From: Erysipelothrix anatis
Lineage (GTDB): Bacteria > Bacillota_I > Bacilli_A > Erysipelotrichales > Erysipelotrichaceae
Reading direction: 5' to 3'
Length of the DNA stretch: 64,000 nt
NCBI RefSeq assembly: GCF_009828745.1
Contig: NZ_WTSX01000001.1
Coordinates: 1 to 64,000, forward strand
This document shows, piece after piece, positions 18,654 through 27,685 of this stretch. Each line of letters starts with the position of its first letter. The first letter of the stretch is position 1. The notes beneath the pieces are model-generated. The model saw only the letters and a list, made by a program, of their open reading frames with translations, had not been told where the DNA came from and searched no databases. The translations under genes and the position numbers were made by a program.

Positions 18654-18687
18654 AAAAAAGCAGGCTATTGAATTACATAGCCTGCTT
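18654..18687 (-). terminator. Terminator at the end of the copper region
   Basis: An 11-bp perfect stem (18658-18668 with 18677-18687) with an 8-base loop is followed by T on the minus strand. It overlaps the last codons of the HMA-like gene. Confidence 0.85.
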
Positions 18688-18856
18688 GAATTATTGCTTG
18701 TTTGGCACTGTGAATAACATCGTTTGAGCCACTTACCGTAACACTACTTGTTGCTGTACTAATCGTAAACTCAATACGTGTATTTTCAAGTTCGTATTGT
18801 ACTTTCTCACGATCTTCTTCAGTTGTTAATCCTTTTACAAAAATTATATGTTTCAT
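18665..18856 (-). CDS. Small HMA-like protein lacking the metal-binding CxxC
   Basis: This 63-residue protein starts MKHIIFVKGLTTEEDREK behind AAGAGGTG. Its size and pattern (strand, helix, strand, SATSSVTVSGSND, helix, final GYVIQ) follow the ferredoxin-like heavy-metal-associated fold of CopZ. The M-x-C-x-x-C metal site is replaced by KGLTTEED and the protein has no cysteine. It lies 69 bases after copA on the same strand, so it may be a divergent member of the copper operon. Metal binding by the usual mechanism is ruled out by the sequence; any other role is unknown. Confidence 0.6.
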   Translation of the reverse strand: MKHIIFVKGLTTEEDREKVQYELENTRIEFTISTATSSVTVSGSNDVIHSAKQAIIQAGYVIQ

Positions 18857-18925
18857 GAAAACACCTCTTAGTGCCATTGTACGTTTTTACGACACAATTT
18901 TCAATGAAAGCATTTTGAAATGTGC

Positions 18926-21376
18926 TTAATGCTTCACTTTAAATTTACGAAGACGCAATGCGTTTGTAACAACGGACACTGATGAGAATGCCATTGCTGC
19001 CCCCGCAATCATTGGATCTAATAATGGTCCGTTGAAGAGGAGTTTGAAGAGTCCCATCGCAAATGGAATTCCTACAACGTTATAAGCAAATGCCCAGAAC
19101 AAGTTTTGTTTAATATTACGCATTGTCGCTTTACTTAAAGCAATCGCATTTGCAACGTCCTTGATGTTATCACGCATCAAGACAACTTTAGCAGATTCAA
19201 TCGCAACATCTGTTCCCGTTCCAACAGCAATTCCTACATCACTTTGAACAAGCGCAATGGCATCATTGATTCCATCCCCAACCATCATTACTTTTTCGCC
19301 ACCTTCTTGCAGGCGTTTAATATTGGATGCTTTTTCGTCGGGTAAAACTTCTGCTAAAACATGAGAAATACCAATCTGATCAGCAATTGCTTTCGCCGTA
19401 TCCTTATGGTCACCTGTCATCATAACAACATCAAGCCCCATTTTTTGCAACGCTGCAACTGTTTCAATTGCTTCATCTTTAATCGTGTCCGCAACGGCAA
19501 CGACACCGACAACACGATGATCTAACGAGACAATCATGGCCGTCTTTCCAGACTTCGCAAATGTATTCACATCATTTTGATATGCAGACATATCACTATC
19601 CTGCTCACGCATTAGTTTTTCATTTCCGATATAGAGTGGTTTCCCTTGATAAAATCCTTGCACACCACGTCCCACCAATGCTTCAAATCCTTCAATATCA
19701 TCATAGACCACATTGAGATCTTCAGCACCTTTGACTAAGGCTTGCGCTAAAGGATGTTCTGACATGCGTTCAATTGATCCTATAATCGTCATCAAGGTTA
19801 CATCATCAAGGTCATGAGACACGATATCTGTTACGACGGGTTCACCGTATGTTAATGTTCCTGTCTTATCAAAGACAACTGTATGAATATGAGACGCTTC
19901 TTCTAATGATTCAGCAGATTTGATGAAGATTCCATTTTGTGCACCGACACCCGTTCCAACCATAATTGCAGTTGGTGTTGCTAATCCTAAGGCACATGGA
20001 CAAGCAATGACAAGTACTGTAACAAACACGGTCATACTTAATTCAACGTCACCGGAATAGAAGTACCAGAACACTCCCGAAATGATCGCAATTGCAATAA
20101 CGATTGGTACAAAAATACCCGATACCTTATCGACCATTTTCGATATTGGTGCTTTTTCGTTTTGAGCATTCTCAACAAGTTGGACAATTTTTGCAAGTGC
20201 AGTATCTTCATTACTTACAGTTGCCTCAACGATCATTCGTCCATTTATATTCATTGTACCCATTACAACGTTGTCACCAACGGTTTTATCAACTGGCATA
20301 CTTTCACCAGTTAGCATCGCTTCATCGACACTACTGTGTCCTTCAATAACAATTCCATCCATTGGAATCGATGATCCTGGTTTCACGACTAAGTGATCAC
20401 CAATACTAATTTCGTCACTGTCAATCTCAACCTCAACGCCATCTCGCAAGAGAATCGCTGTTGCAGGTTTCAAATTTAGAAGCGCTTTGATTGCTGATGA
20501 TGTTTTTGCTTTACTCATTGATTCGAAGTATTTACCAAGACTAATGAGCGCTAAAATAACAACAGCTGTTTCTAGGTATAGATGATGAGCGTAACTTGCA
20601 TCACCCATGAAGATACGTGCGGTTCCATAGAAACTATAGACAATGGCTGCCCCTGTTCCTATAGCTACCAAGGTATCCATATTTGGAGAACGTTTCATTA
20701 ATGTTTTGAATCCACGAATAAAGTAACCTCGGTTAACCCATACCACAGGAATTGTGATTGCCCATTGGAATAAGGTATAACTTAATGGATTTTCCATCAT
20801 ATCTACGAATGCAGGTTGTGGTAATTTTATTGAGAACATTTGCCCCATTGTTATGTAGAGCATAATCGCACCTAAAATTAATCCAACAATGACACCTCGG
20901 CGTTCTTTACGTTGTGCTTTAATGAGCGTATCGTCATCTTCAATTACTTCTTCCATGCGAACCGCACCATAGCCTTGGCCTTTGATTGTTTCAATAATAT
21001 CGAAAAGCTTCACTTGATTGGGATCATATTCAATGTGAGCACGTTCCATAAGTAGATTCACGGTTGCTTTTTCAATTCCTGGAACCGCACTCAGCGCACC
21101 TTCCACGTTCGCAACACATGATGAACATGTCATATCCGTAATTTTTAGGTCTACACTTTTCGTTAATACTTCTTCAGCAACTCCATAGCCACTGTCTTCG
21201 ACAGCTTTGATAATTGTTGCTTCTAAAACATCATCATTCATGGTCACTGATGCTTTATTGGTTACAAGGTTTACATCGACCGCCTCAACACCCGCAACCT
21301 TCGAAATTGCTTTCTCAACGTGTAGCTGGCATGAAGAACAAGTCATCCCTGTTATTTCATATGTTTTAGTACTCAT
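18926..21376 (-). CDS. copA: Copper-translocating P-type ATPase
   Basis: This 816-residue P1B-type ATPase probably exports Cu(I). Two N-terminal HMA domains carry CSSC at 13-16 and 84-87. The membrane CPC motif is in [15 protein letters not shown], the phosphorylation site is [10 protein letters not shown], and [10 protein letters not shown] and [12 protein letters not shown] are present. It follows copZ by 23 bases and begins behind GGAGG. Transcription is probably driven from the cop-box promoter upstream of copZ. No copY repressor gene lies in the window. Confidence 0.95.
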   Translation of the reverse strand: MSTKTYEITGMTCSSCQLHVEKAISKVAGVEAVDVNLVTNKASVTMNDDVLEATIIKAVEDSGYGVAEEVLTKSVDLKITDMTCSSCVANVEGALSAVPGIEKATVNLLMERAHIEYDPNQVKLFDIIETIKGQGYGAVRMEEVIEDDDTLIKAQRKERRGVIVGLILGAIMLYITMGQMFSIKLPQPAFVDMMENPLSYTLFQWAITIPVVWVNRGYFIRGFKTLMKRSPNMDTLVAIGTGAAIVYSFYGTARIFMGDASYAHHLYLETAVVILALISLGKYFESMSKAKTSSAIKALLNLKPATAILLRDGVEVEIDSDEISIGDHLVVKPGSSIPMDGIVIEGHSSVDEAMLTGESMPVDKTVGDNVVMGTMNINGRMIVEATVSNEDTALAKIVQLVENAQNEKAPISKMVDKVSGIFVPIVIAIAIISGVFWYFYSGDVELSMTVFVTVLVIACPCALGLATPTAIMVGTGVGAQNGIFIKSAESLEEASHIHTVVFDKTGTLTYGEPVVTDIVSHDLDDVTLMTIIGSIERMSEHPLAQALVKGAEDLNVVYDDIEGFEALVGRGVQGFYQGKPLYIGNEKLMREQDSDMSAYQNDVNTFAKSGKTAMIVSLDHRVVGVVAVADTIKDEAIETVAALQKMGLDVVMMTGDHKDTAKAIADQIGISHVLAEVLPDEKASNIKRLQEGGEKVMMVGDGINDAIALVQSDVGIAVGTGTDVAIESAKVVLMRDNIKDVANAIALSKATMRNIKQNLFWAFAYNVVGIPFAMGLFKLLFNGPLLDPMIAGAAMAFSSVSVVTNALRLRKFKVKH

Positions 21377-21399
21377 AGTCTTTCCTCCAAGATGGTGGA

Positions 21400-21600
21400 T
21401 TATTGTGCTGAATAACCACTTTCATTTATAGCTGCAATGATTTGTGCATCGGTAACAGACGCATCGGCTTTAACTTTCGCAATTCCTGATGTAAGATCAA
21501 CATCGACTGTTTCAACACCCACAATATCTTGTACAGCATGTGTTACGTGTCGGACACATCCTCCGCATGTCATTCCTGTTACTTTAAATTCTTTTTCCAT
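21400..21600 (-). CDS. copZ: Copper chaperone CopZ
   Basis: This 66-residue single HMA domain protein carries the metal site MTCGGC (Cys12 and Cys15). It would bind Cu(I) and deliver it to CopA or to the repressor. It is the first gene of the copper operon, with an AAGGAGG ribosome site and cop boxes immediately upstream. Confidence 0.93.
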   Translation of the reverse strand: MEKEFKVTGMTCGGCVRHVTHAVQDIVGVETVDVDLTSGIAKVKADASVTDAQIIAAINESGYSAQ

Positions 21601-21628
21601 GGTAAATCCTCCTTGGTTTTATATCGTT

Positions 21629-21696
21629 TACATTTGTAGTCTATCATTGTTTTTCGGGAATTGCAAGAGTTTGACTTCAAATAGTTTACATTTGTA
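21629..21696 (-). promoter_or_regulatory. cop promoter flanked by two CopY-type operators
   Basis: TACATTTGTA occurs at 21629-21638 and 21687-21696, matching the cop box TACANNTGTA. Between and overlapping them, on the minus strand, TTGCAA (21666-21661) and TAGACT (21643-21638) are 17 bp apart. The downstream box overlaps the -10, as expected for repression by a CopY-type repressor released by copper. The repressor gene is elsewhere. Confidence 0.85.
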
Positions 21697-21716
21697 ATCA
21701 AAATCAAAATGCGCAC

Positions 21717-21772
21717 ACAAAAACGCGAACACGGGGGGGTTGTGTTCGCGTCTCGTACCCTACTTAAGGATA
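21717..21772 (-). ncRNA. Candidate ~55-nt small RNA with a C-rich hairpin loop
   Basis: A minus-strand promoter is followed, after about 20 bases, by a strong hairpin: CGCGAACAC and GTGTTCGCG pair (arms 21742-21750 and 21724-21732), and five T follow. The loop on the RNA is AACCCCCCC, which could pair with purine-rich ribosome sites. No open frame lies between promoter and hairpin. It could be a stable mini-RNA or a remnant leader. Confidence 0.45.
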
Positions 21773-21777
21773 CTCTA

Positions 21778-21805
21778 ATTATAATCTATCTTCGCTATAA
21801 TGCAA
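21778..21805 (-). promoter_or_regulatory. Promoter of the candidate small RNA
   Basis: On the minus strand TTGCAT (21805-21800) and a perfect TATAAT (21783-21778) are 16 bp apart. No gene follows within the unit; the next signal is the hairpin at 21724-21750. Bases 21806-21914 show nothing else I can name. Confidence 0.6.
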
Positions 21806-21914
21806 AAGAAGTTTGCACAATTCACAAAATTTTAATATTTTTTACGTATACATCTGTTTTATGAAGATGGCAATAACGCCACTTAAGTGGATTTCTAACG
21901 CATTATCTAGTAAT

Positions 21915-21954
21915 AAAAAAAAACTCTTTGCTTTAACGTATTAAATCCAAAGAG
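21915..21954 (-). terminator. Terminator of the 96-residue membrane protein gene
   Basis: CAAAGAG and CTCTTTG (21948-21954 and 21924-21930) pair around a 17-base loop with partial inner pairing. On the minus strand nine T follow. Confidence 0.7.
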
Positions 21955-21974
21955 CTCTTTTATCATGCATAAAT

Positions 21975-22265
21975 TTACATTTCATCCTGTTTGCTGCGAC
22001 TAATCTCTTCTTCACTTCGATCGATTTCATCATTTCGACGCGCTGATCGATCAAGTAAATACATGAGGAGGCCAAAACCAATGACCACTAAAAGTATTGA
22101 CGTAAATTGACCAGAAGACATTCCAAAGATACTATTTTCTTTCTTTGTTGTTTCCGCAAAGACTACACTATAGGGTGAAGTGTAAAGCCCCACACTGATA
22201 ACACTAACAATCGCTAATCCCTTCATGAGAAGCGATTTCAAAACAAATTTCCCATTTTTTGTCAT
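21975..22265 (-). CDS. Small membrane protein of unknown function, 96 residues
   Basis: The N-terminus is basic and then hydrophobic (KGLAIVSVISVGLYTSPYSVVFAE), like a signal peptide or a first membrane segment with possible cleavage after VFA. A second membrane helix follows (about 53-69), then a charged tail rich in D, E, R and K (DRSARRNDEIDRSEEEIS). The ribosome site GGAGGGAAAC is clear. I do not recognise the family. Confidence 0.6.
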   Translation of the reverse strand: MTKNGKFVLKSLLMKGLAIVSVISVGLYTSPYSVVFAETTKKENSIFGMSSGQFTSILLVVIGFGLLMYLLDRSARRNDEIDRSEEEISRSKQDEM

Positions 22266-22442
22266 GTTTCCCTCCTATGACAAGTGGTGCATTCATTTTA
22301 AAGATATGATGCACGCACCATCTCTGTATTGATATATTCATTATAATGTATTATGTGTTTTTTGTCACTTTTGATGAATTGTTTTGGATGGATGTGCATT
22401 ATTTTTCCTTTAAAATCAATTGGGTTAATTTTAACTGCGATG

Positions 22443-22727
22443 TTACTTTTTAAACGTTTTCATCAGACTTCTGACATTGTAGCCTACCACAAACATTCCA
22501 ACCATCATAAACATGATATCAGCAAGTTTTAAGCGGTTCGATACATCCCAAAAAAGGATCGTCAATCCAAGATTTGTAAGTAGTAATCCAGCTACAATAT
22601 AAACTCCATATTGTATTTTGCGGAATCTACTATGTTCAGGTGCAGTAAAGGTACTCACGATGAGTGCGAGAAAAATACCTGTGATCATTAAAATTATGCT
22701 TGCGATTATTGCAGGTGATAGGTCCAT
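22443..22727 (-). CDS. Small three-helix membrane protein, 94 residues
   Basis: Three hydrophobic segments are visible at about residues 6-27, 42-62 and 69-86, joined by short polar loops and ending in a basic tail KTFKK. The start follows AAGGAGGTACACCCG. It stands alone, with no clear partner. I do not recognise the family; unrelated small integral membrane proteins often look like this. Confidence 0.6.
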   Translation of the reverse strand: MDLSPAIIASIILMITGIFLALIVSTFTAPEHSRFRKIQYGVYIVAGLLLTNLGLTILFWDVSNRLKLADIMFMMVGMFVVGYNVRSLMKTFKK

Positions 22728-22788
22728 CGGGTGTACCTCCTTGTATTTCTATAATATAGGAGGCACACACAATACTCAACACCGAAAC

Positions 22789-22814
22789 AAAAAAAGAGTA
22801 GCTTATGCTACTCT
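22789..22814 (-). terminator. Terminator of deoD
   Basis: AGAGTAGC (22795-22802) pairs with GCTACTCT (22807-22814) around TTAT. Seven T follow on the minus strand, and the stem touches the stop codon. Confidence 0.85.
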
Positions 22815-23533
22815 TAGAATGTAATGGTTGATGCTGTATCTAACGCAATTTCCATCATTTTAGTAAATGACAATTGTCGTTCTTCAGCTGAAGTAACTTC
22901 GGAAGTTACAAATGAATCTGAAATTGTTAGGATACATGCTGCATGTTTTCCTAATTTTTGTGCATTTGCAAATAATGCGAATGATTCCATTTCAACACAT
23001 GATACGCCGTGGTTATCACGAAGTTCTTGCCATGTTTCACCAGAATCACGGTAGAATACATCACTTGAGTGAACTCGATCTTCTTGCATTGGAATTCCAA
23101 GTTTAACGGCACTTGCGCGCAATGATTCGTTAACTTTTGCACTTGGTTTCAACGTATCTTCTTCGTAACCGAAAGCGACCTTCGCAAAACTAGATTCACT
23201 ATATGCACTGTCTGCCATGATTACATCATAAACATTAAGTCCTTCTTTATATGAACCTGCTGAACCAATACGAATGATTGCTTCAACGCCAAATTGTGTA
23301 TAAAGTTCATATGAATAGATACCAATACTTGGTTGTCCCATTCCTGAACCCATCACGGATACTTCTACCCCATTGTAAGTTCCTGTATATCCAAACATAT
23401 TACGAACTTCGTTAAATTGCTTTACATCTTTTAAGAATGTTTCTGCAATAAACTTGGCACGTAATGGATCTCCTGGCATAAGTACAACTTTTGCGATTTG
23501 TCCTTGTTCTGCATTAATATGTGGTGTTGCCAT
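22814..23533 (-). CDS. deoD: Purine nucleoside phosphorylase, DeoD type
   Basis: This 239-residue enzyme phosphorolyses purine nucleosides to base and ribose 1-phosphate. Signatures are MATPHINAE at the N-terminus, VLMPGDPLRAKFIAE for phosphate binding, GSGMGQPSIGIYSYEL, and GVSCVEMESFALF with the nucleoside-binding glutamates. It is a single gene with a terminator. It complements the pbuG-xpt salvage operon at 9-10 kb. Confidence 0.95.
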   Translation of the reverse strand: MATPHINAEQGQIAKVVLMPGDPLRAKFIAETFLKDVKQFNEVRNMFGYTGTYNGVEVSVMGSGMGQPSIGIYSYELYTQFGVEAIIRIGSAGSYKEGLNVYDVIMADSAYSESSFAKVAFGYEEDTLKPSAKVNESLRASAVKLGIPMQEDRVHSSDVFYRDSGETWQELRDNHGVSCVEMESFALFANAQKLGKHAACILTISDSFVTSEVTSAEERQLSFTKMMEIALDTASTITF

Positions 23534-23593
23534 CTATTGTCCTCCTGACATCATCTATTTTTATTATACATGAAAGTGGCAATAGATATAAGA

Positions 23594-24379
23594 CTAACGT
23601 TTCACATCGTTCATATAATACCGTGTTAAAGGTGCATATCCCATTTTTTCATAAATTCTTGCCGCGTTGGGATTATCATAAAAGAGCACACCTTGTTTCC
23701 CTTTTGCGTACAGATCATCACTTAGTTTTTTGACAACTTGTGTTGCATAGCCTTTATTACGTGCACTATCTAGAGTTGCGACGCCTACAATCATCGCACT
23801 GAATTCTGTTTGGGCAACGTAGCTTGCCACAGTAACAACATTGCCATCTTCAATGAAACCGTAGACAACGCGCTCCCCTGATTCAATGCCTGTGCGAATA
23901 CGATCAACATCGCGACTTTCTTCACTCGCAAATGCAAGTGTTTCGATATGCGCAATTTGTGCTGCATAGGTCGAATCTAACTTTTGAACTAAATGTGTGT
24001 CTACATCAAGGTCATTCGGTGTATAGACTGACATGGTTGTTGGACGTGGTTCTTGGATATAGGGCAAAATATGATTTCCGAGTAAGTCCATGGTTGGCTG
24101 CGTGACCATAATGCGTTTAAAAGGCAAGCCTTTGTATAATGTGTCAATCTTCGCAATCAGTGAGTCTTGAACTTCTGTAGCATAGATATGAATTGAATCA
24201 TCTCGAAAACGAAATATTACTCCTACAAGCTCCCCATCTTTATAATCACCATAATATGTTTGAATCGCATCATCAAATCCAAAAGCATCTAAGTCACCGA
24301 TGAGGAAGAGATTATAGTGAGGTTCAACGGCTAAGAAAGCTCGCAATTCTGCTTCATTATCTTGGTTTAGTTTCTTCAT
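23594..24379 (-). CDS. GNAT-family N-acetyltransferase
   Basis: This 261-residue protein has a GNAT fold in its C-terminal part: VGVATLDSARNKGYATQVV is motif A with the acetyl-CoA loop RNKGYA, and FYDNPNAARIYEKMGY is motif B. The N-terminal half (about 1-120) is a second divergent domain that often accompanies this class. The substrate cannot be predicted. The start lies behind AAGGAGG. Confidence 0.85.
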   Translation of the reverse strand: MKKLNQDNEAELRAFLAVEPHYNLFLIGDLDAFGFDDAIQTYYGDYKDGELVGVIFRFRDDSIHIYATEVQDSLIAKIDTLYKGLPFKRIMVTQPTMDLLGNHILPYIQEPRPTTMSVYTPNDLDVDTHLVQKLDSTYAAQIAHIETLAFASEESRDVDRIRTGIESGERVVYGFIEDGNVVTVASYVAQTEFSAMIVGVATLDSARNKGYATQVVKKLSDDLYAKGKQGVLFYDNPNAARIYEKMGYAPLTRYYMNDVKR

Positions 24380-24478
24380 AATATCCTCCTTTTTGATATT
24401 TATTACAGTGATTATAGCACGTTAAAAGATTGTTGCAACAGTTTTCAGAAAACGAATGAAAATTAATTCAAACAAACT

Positions 24479-24507
24479 AAAAACACGATGATAGAATCAT
24501 CGTGTTT
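24479..24507 (-). terminator. Terminator of adhE
   Basis: AAACACGATGAT (24481-24492) pairs with ATCATCGTGTTT (24496-24507) around a 3-base loop. A T-rich tail follows on the minus strand. Confidence 0.8.
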
Positions 24508-24520
24508 TATGTTTGATTAA

Positions 24521-27130
24521 CTATTCGCCATAGTATGCTTGTTTTAAGATTGTACGCATATCTTCAACCATTGGAAGACGTGGGTTACATGGTGAACATT
24601 GATCTTCATAAGCAAGGTAAGCAATTTCTTTTTCGTATTTGAGGAATTCTTTCTCATCAACACCTTGTGCTTTAAGATTCATTGTGACACCACAACGAAC
24701 TGCGAGGTCGTGGCATGCTTGAGCATAACTTTCGACACCTTCTTCAACAGTATCTGCTTTTAATCCTAAGATTCGTGCAAGTTCTGCATAGCGTTCGTGT
24801 GCACGGTAAACATTATATTTTGGCCATAATGATGGTTTTTCTGGATGTGTTCCATTATATCGAATTACATGTGGCATCAAGATTGCGTTGATACGTCCAT
24901 GAGGTACGTGGAAACGTCCACCAATTTTGTGAGCCAATGAGTGGTTCATTCCTAAGAATGCGTTAGCAAACGCCATACCAGCCATTGTTGATGCATTATG
25001 CATTTTTTCACGTGCAATTAAGTCATTTTTACCATCATGAACACAGCGTTCGAGGTATTCAAAGACCATCTTAACCGCTTGAATGCAGAGGCCATCTGTA
25101 TAGTCGTTAGCAAAGTTTGATACAAATGCTTCTGTAGCATGAGTCAAGACATCAAGTCCTGTATCTGCAGTAACAGATGCTGGTAGGTTTGTCGTAAAGA
25201 TTGGGTCAACGATTGCAACGTTTGGAACCATTGAGTAGTCTGCAAGTGGGTATTTTTTGTTTGCCACTTTATCAGTGATAACAGCGAATGGTGTTACTTC
25301 ACTACCTGTTCCTGATGTTGTTGGAATACATACCATTTGTGCTTTTTGTCCTAAGTCTGGATATTTAAAGGCACGTTTACGGATATCGATGAATTTTTGT
25401 TTAAGATCATTGAAGTCTGTATCTGGGTGTTCGTAGAAGATCCACATACCTTTCGCAGCATCCATTGGTGATCCACCACCTAAAGCAATGATTGTATCAG
25501 GTTGGAATGCTTGCATCATCTCAACACCCTTACGGACTGTTTCGATTGATGGATCTGGTTCAACATCGGCAAAGAGTTGAATATCAACACGGTTTGCACG
25601 GAGGTTTAATTGTTCTGTAATTAGGTTAGCAAATCCAAGATCGACCATGGATTTGTCTGTTACGATGAAGACACGTTGTACATCACGCATTTCTTGAAGG
25701 TAACGAATTGAGTTACGTTCGAAATAGATTTTTTGAGGAACTTTGAACCATTGCATATTATTATTTCGTCTCCCTACTTTTTTGATGTTTAAGAGGTGTA
25801 CGGCACCCACGTTATCACCAACAGAGTTATGACCATATGATCCACATCCAAGTGTTAATGAAGGGATAAAGTCGTTGTAAACATTTCCGATACCACCAAA
25901 TGTTGATGGTGCATTCCAGATAATACGAATTGCTGGAATCGCTTCTCCAAATTGTTCTGAGATTTCTTTTGATTTCGTATGAATCGCTGCGGAGTGACCC
26001 ATTCCATTAAATTCAACCATTTGACGTGCTAATGCGATTCCTTCTTCTGTACTCTTTGATTTTAGAACTGCAAGAACTGGTGATAATTTTTCACGTGTCA
26101 AGACTTCTTTAGGTCCAACTTGAGCACATTCAGCAGCAATAATAACTGTATTTGAAGGGACTTTAATACCTGCTTGTTCTGCAATCCATGTTGCATCTTT
26201 ACCAACAACGGTTGGATTTAAGACTGCATCAGCATAGTTCTTATCAGTTGATGCGACGCCAAACATGAATTTTTCAACTTTTTTCTTTTCTTCTTTGTTA
26301 ATGAAGTAGACACCGTATTTTTTGAATCGTTCTACGGCTTCATCATAAACTTCCGTATCAATGATAACAGCTTGTTCTGAAGCACAGATCATACCATTAT
26401 CGAATGCTTTTGAAAGTGCAATATCGTTAACAGCTTGTGGAATATCCGCTGTTTTTTCAATATATGCTGGAACGTTACCGGCTCCAACACCTAACGCTGG
26501 CTTACCACATGAGTATGCTGCACGAACCATTGCGTTACCACCAGTTGCTAAGATTGTTGCGACACCTTCGTGGTTCATAAGTTCGTCTGTTTTTTCTTTT
26601 GATCCACGTTCAATCCATTGGATGCAATCTTTAGGAGCACCAGCAGCTACAGCTGCATCACGAATAACTTTCGCTGCTTCAACACTACATCTTTGTGCAG
26701 ATGGGTGGAATGAAAAGATAATTGGATTACGGGTTTTTAATGAAATTAATGATTTAAACATTGCAGTTGAAGTAGGGTTTGTTACTGGTGTAATACCACA
26801 AATAACACCGACTGGATCGGCAATTTCAGTAATACCTGTAACATCATCATCGCTGATGATACCTACGGTTTTAAGATGACGCATATGGTTAATAACGTGT
26901 TCACATGCAAACATATTTTTAGTTGCTTTATCTTCAAATACACCACGGCCTGTTTCCTCAATAGCCACTTGTGCAAGGTAACCGTGTTGGTCAACACCTG
27001 CAACACTTGCTTTCGCAACGATGTAGTCGATTTGTTCTTGATCGAGCTTTAAGAATTCTTCTAATGCTTTTTGTCCTTTTGCAACGAGTTCGTTTACCTC
27101 ATTGTCAATGACTGTCTTTTTGTCTGTCAT
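24521..27130 (-). CDS. adhE: Bifunctional acetaldehyde/alcohol dehydrogenase
   Basis: This 869-residue fusion converts acetyl-CoA to ethanol in two NADH-dependent steps. The N-terminal aldehyde dehydrogenase domain (to about 440) has the catalytic cysteine in NGMICASEQAVI. The C-terminal iron-type alcohol dehydrogenase has the cofactor loop ALGGGSPMDAAKG and metal histidines in NHSLAHKIGG and HVPHGRINA. The length is normal. It is a major fermentative redox sink. A degenerate Rex-like palindrome lies just upstream (27141-27159). Confidence 0.96.
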   Translation of the reverse strand: MTDKKTVIDNEVNELVAKGQKALEEFLKLDQEQIDYIVAKASVAGVDQHGYLAQVAIEETGRGVFEDKATKNMFACEHVINHMRHLKTVGIISDDDVTGITEIADPVGVICGITPVTNPTSTAMFKSLISLKTRNPIIFSFHPSAQRCSVEAAKVIRDAAVAAGAPKDCIQWIERGSKEKTDELMNHEGVATILATGGNAMVRAAYSCGKPALGVGAGNVPAYIEKTADIPQAVNDIALSKAFDNGMICASEQAVIIDTEVYDEAVERFKKYGVYFINKEEKKKVEKFMFGVASTDKNYADAVLNPTVVGKDATWIAEQAGIKVPSNTVIIAAECAQVGPKEVLTREKLSPVLAVLKSKSTEEGIALARQMVEFNGMGHSAAIHTKSKEISEQFGEAIPAIRIIWNAPSTFGGIGNVYNDFIPSLTLGCGSYGHNSVGDNVGAVHLLNIKKVGRRNNNMQWFKVPQKIYFERNSIRYLQEMRDVQRVFIVTDKSMVDLGFANLITEQLNLRANRVDIQLFADVEPDPSIETVRKGVEMMQAFQPDTIIALGGGSPMDAAKGMWIFYEHPDTDFNDLKQKFIDIRKRAFKYPDLGQKAQMVCIPTTSGTGSEVTPFAVITDKVANKKYPLADYSMVPNVAIVDPIFTTNLPASVTADTGLDVLTHATEAFVSNFANDYTDGLCIQAVKMVFEYLERCVHDGKNDLIAREKMHNASTMAGMAFANAFLGMNHSLAHKIGGRFHVPHGRINAILMPHVIRYNGTHPEKPSLWPKYNVYRAHERYAELARILGLKADTVEEGVESYAQACHDLAVRCGVTMNLKAQGVDEKEFLKYEKEIAYLAYEDQCSPCNPRLPMVEDMRTILKQAYYGE

Positions 27131-27140
27131 AAAGTCCTCC

Positions 27141-27159
27141 TTGTTATTTCTTTCACATT
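27141..27159 (-). promoter_or_regulatory. Possible Rex operator before adhE
   Basis: On the minus strand ATGTGAA and ATAACAA flank four bases, 11 of 14 matches to the Rex half-sites TTGTGAA/TTCACAA. A TATACT -10-like element lies about 8 bp upstream. AdhE is a classical Rex target, but the match is imperfect. Confidence 0.3.
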
Positions 27160-27226
27160 GTTAGTATATCGTTGTTTCCGGTTCCTGGCGAATGTTTGCA
27201 AGCTTATTTGATTAATAATTTGATAT

Positions 27227-27257
27227 AAAAAAATAAACGCTTTGTGTAAAGCGTTTA
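27227..27257 (-). terminator. Terminator of the epimerase/zinc-ribbon operon
   Basis: TAAACGCTTT (27234-27243) pairs with AAAGCGTTTA (27248-27257) around GTGT. On the minus strand a T-rich tail follows. Confidence 0.85.
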
Positions 27258-27289
27258 CATTGTGAAATAATTAACTAACTTTGGTAAGT

Positions 27290-27685
27290 TTAGGATTTTG
27301 CATCGAATTTCGTTGCACATTTCGGGCATTTTACTTCGATTTTTCCACGACCTCGTGGCACGCGCATTTCGGTTTTACATTCAGGACACTTTAAATATTT
27401 GTATTTCGGAAAGTCTTTGATACGTTGTGTTACTTTACGAACCTTTGCACGCCACTTATGCCATATATAGAGATACGCCTGATTCTCTTGGAATCGTTTG
27501 GTCGTTTGCTTCGAAAACATTCGATAGTAAACAAAAGCCATAATCCCTACCCATATAAAGATAAGCCAATTAATGTTGAAAATCATACTTATGAGCGCAA
27601 GTACCAACGAAAAGTACAATAAGTGTGTATTTAACTTATCCGTTCCATATCGACCGCGCATGAACTGCATAAATTTTTGTCTCAT
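27290..27685 (-). CDS. Membrane protein with a C-terminal zinc ribbon
   Basis: This 131-residue protein has two membrane segments (about 22-38 and 40-56), then a basic helical stretch. A C-terminal ribbon follows with CPEC and CPKC knuckles separated by about 16 residues (LKCPECKTEMRVPRGRG and VKCPKCATKF). The ribbon should bind one zinc ion. Its ATG overlaps the stop of the epimerase gene (ATGA), so they are co-translated. The family's function is unknown to me. Confidence 0.7.
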   Translation of the reverse strand: MRQKFMQFMRGRYGTDKLNTHLLYFSLVLALISMIFNINWLIFIWVGIMAFVYYRMFSKQTTKRFQENQAYLYIWHKWRAKVRKVTQRIKDFPKYKYLKCPECKTEMRVPRGRGKIEVKCPKCATKFDAKS

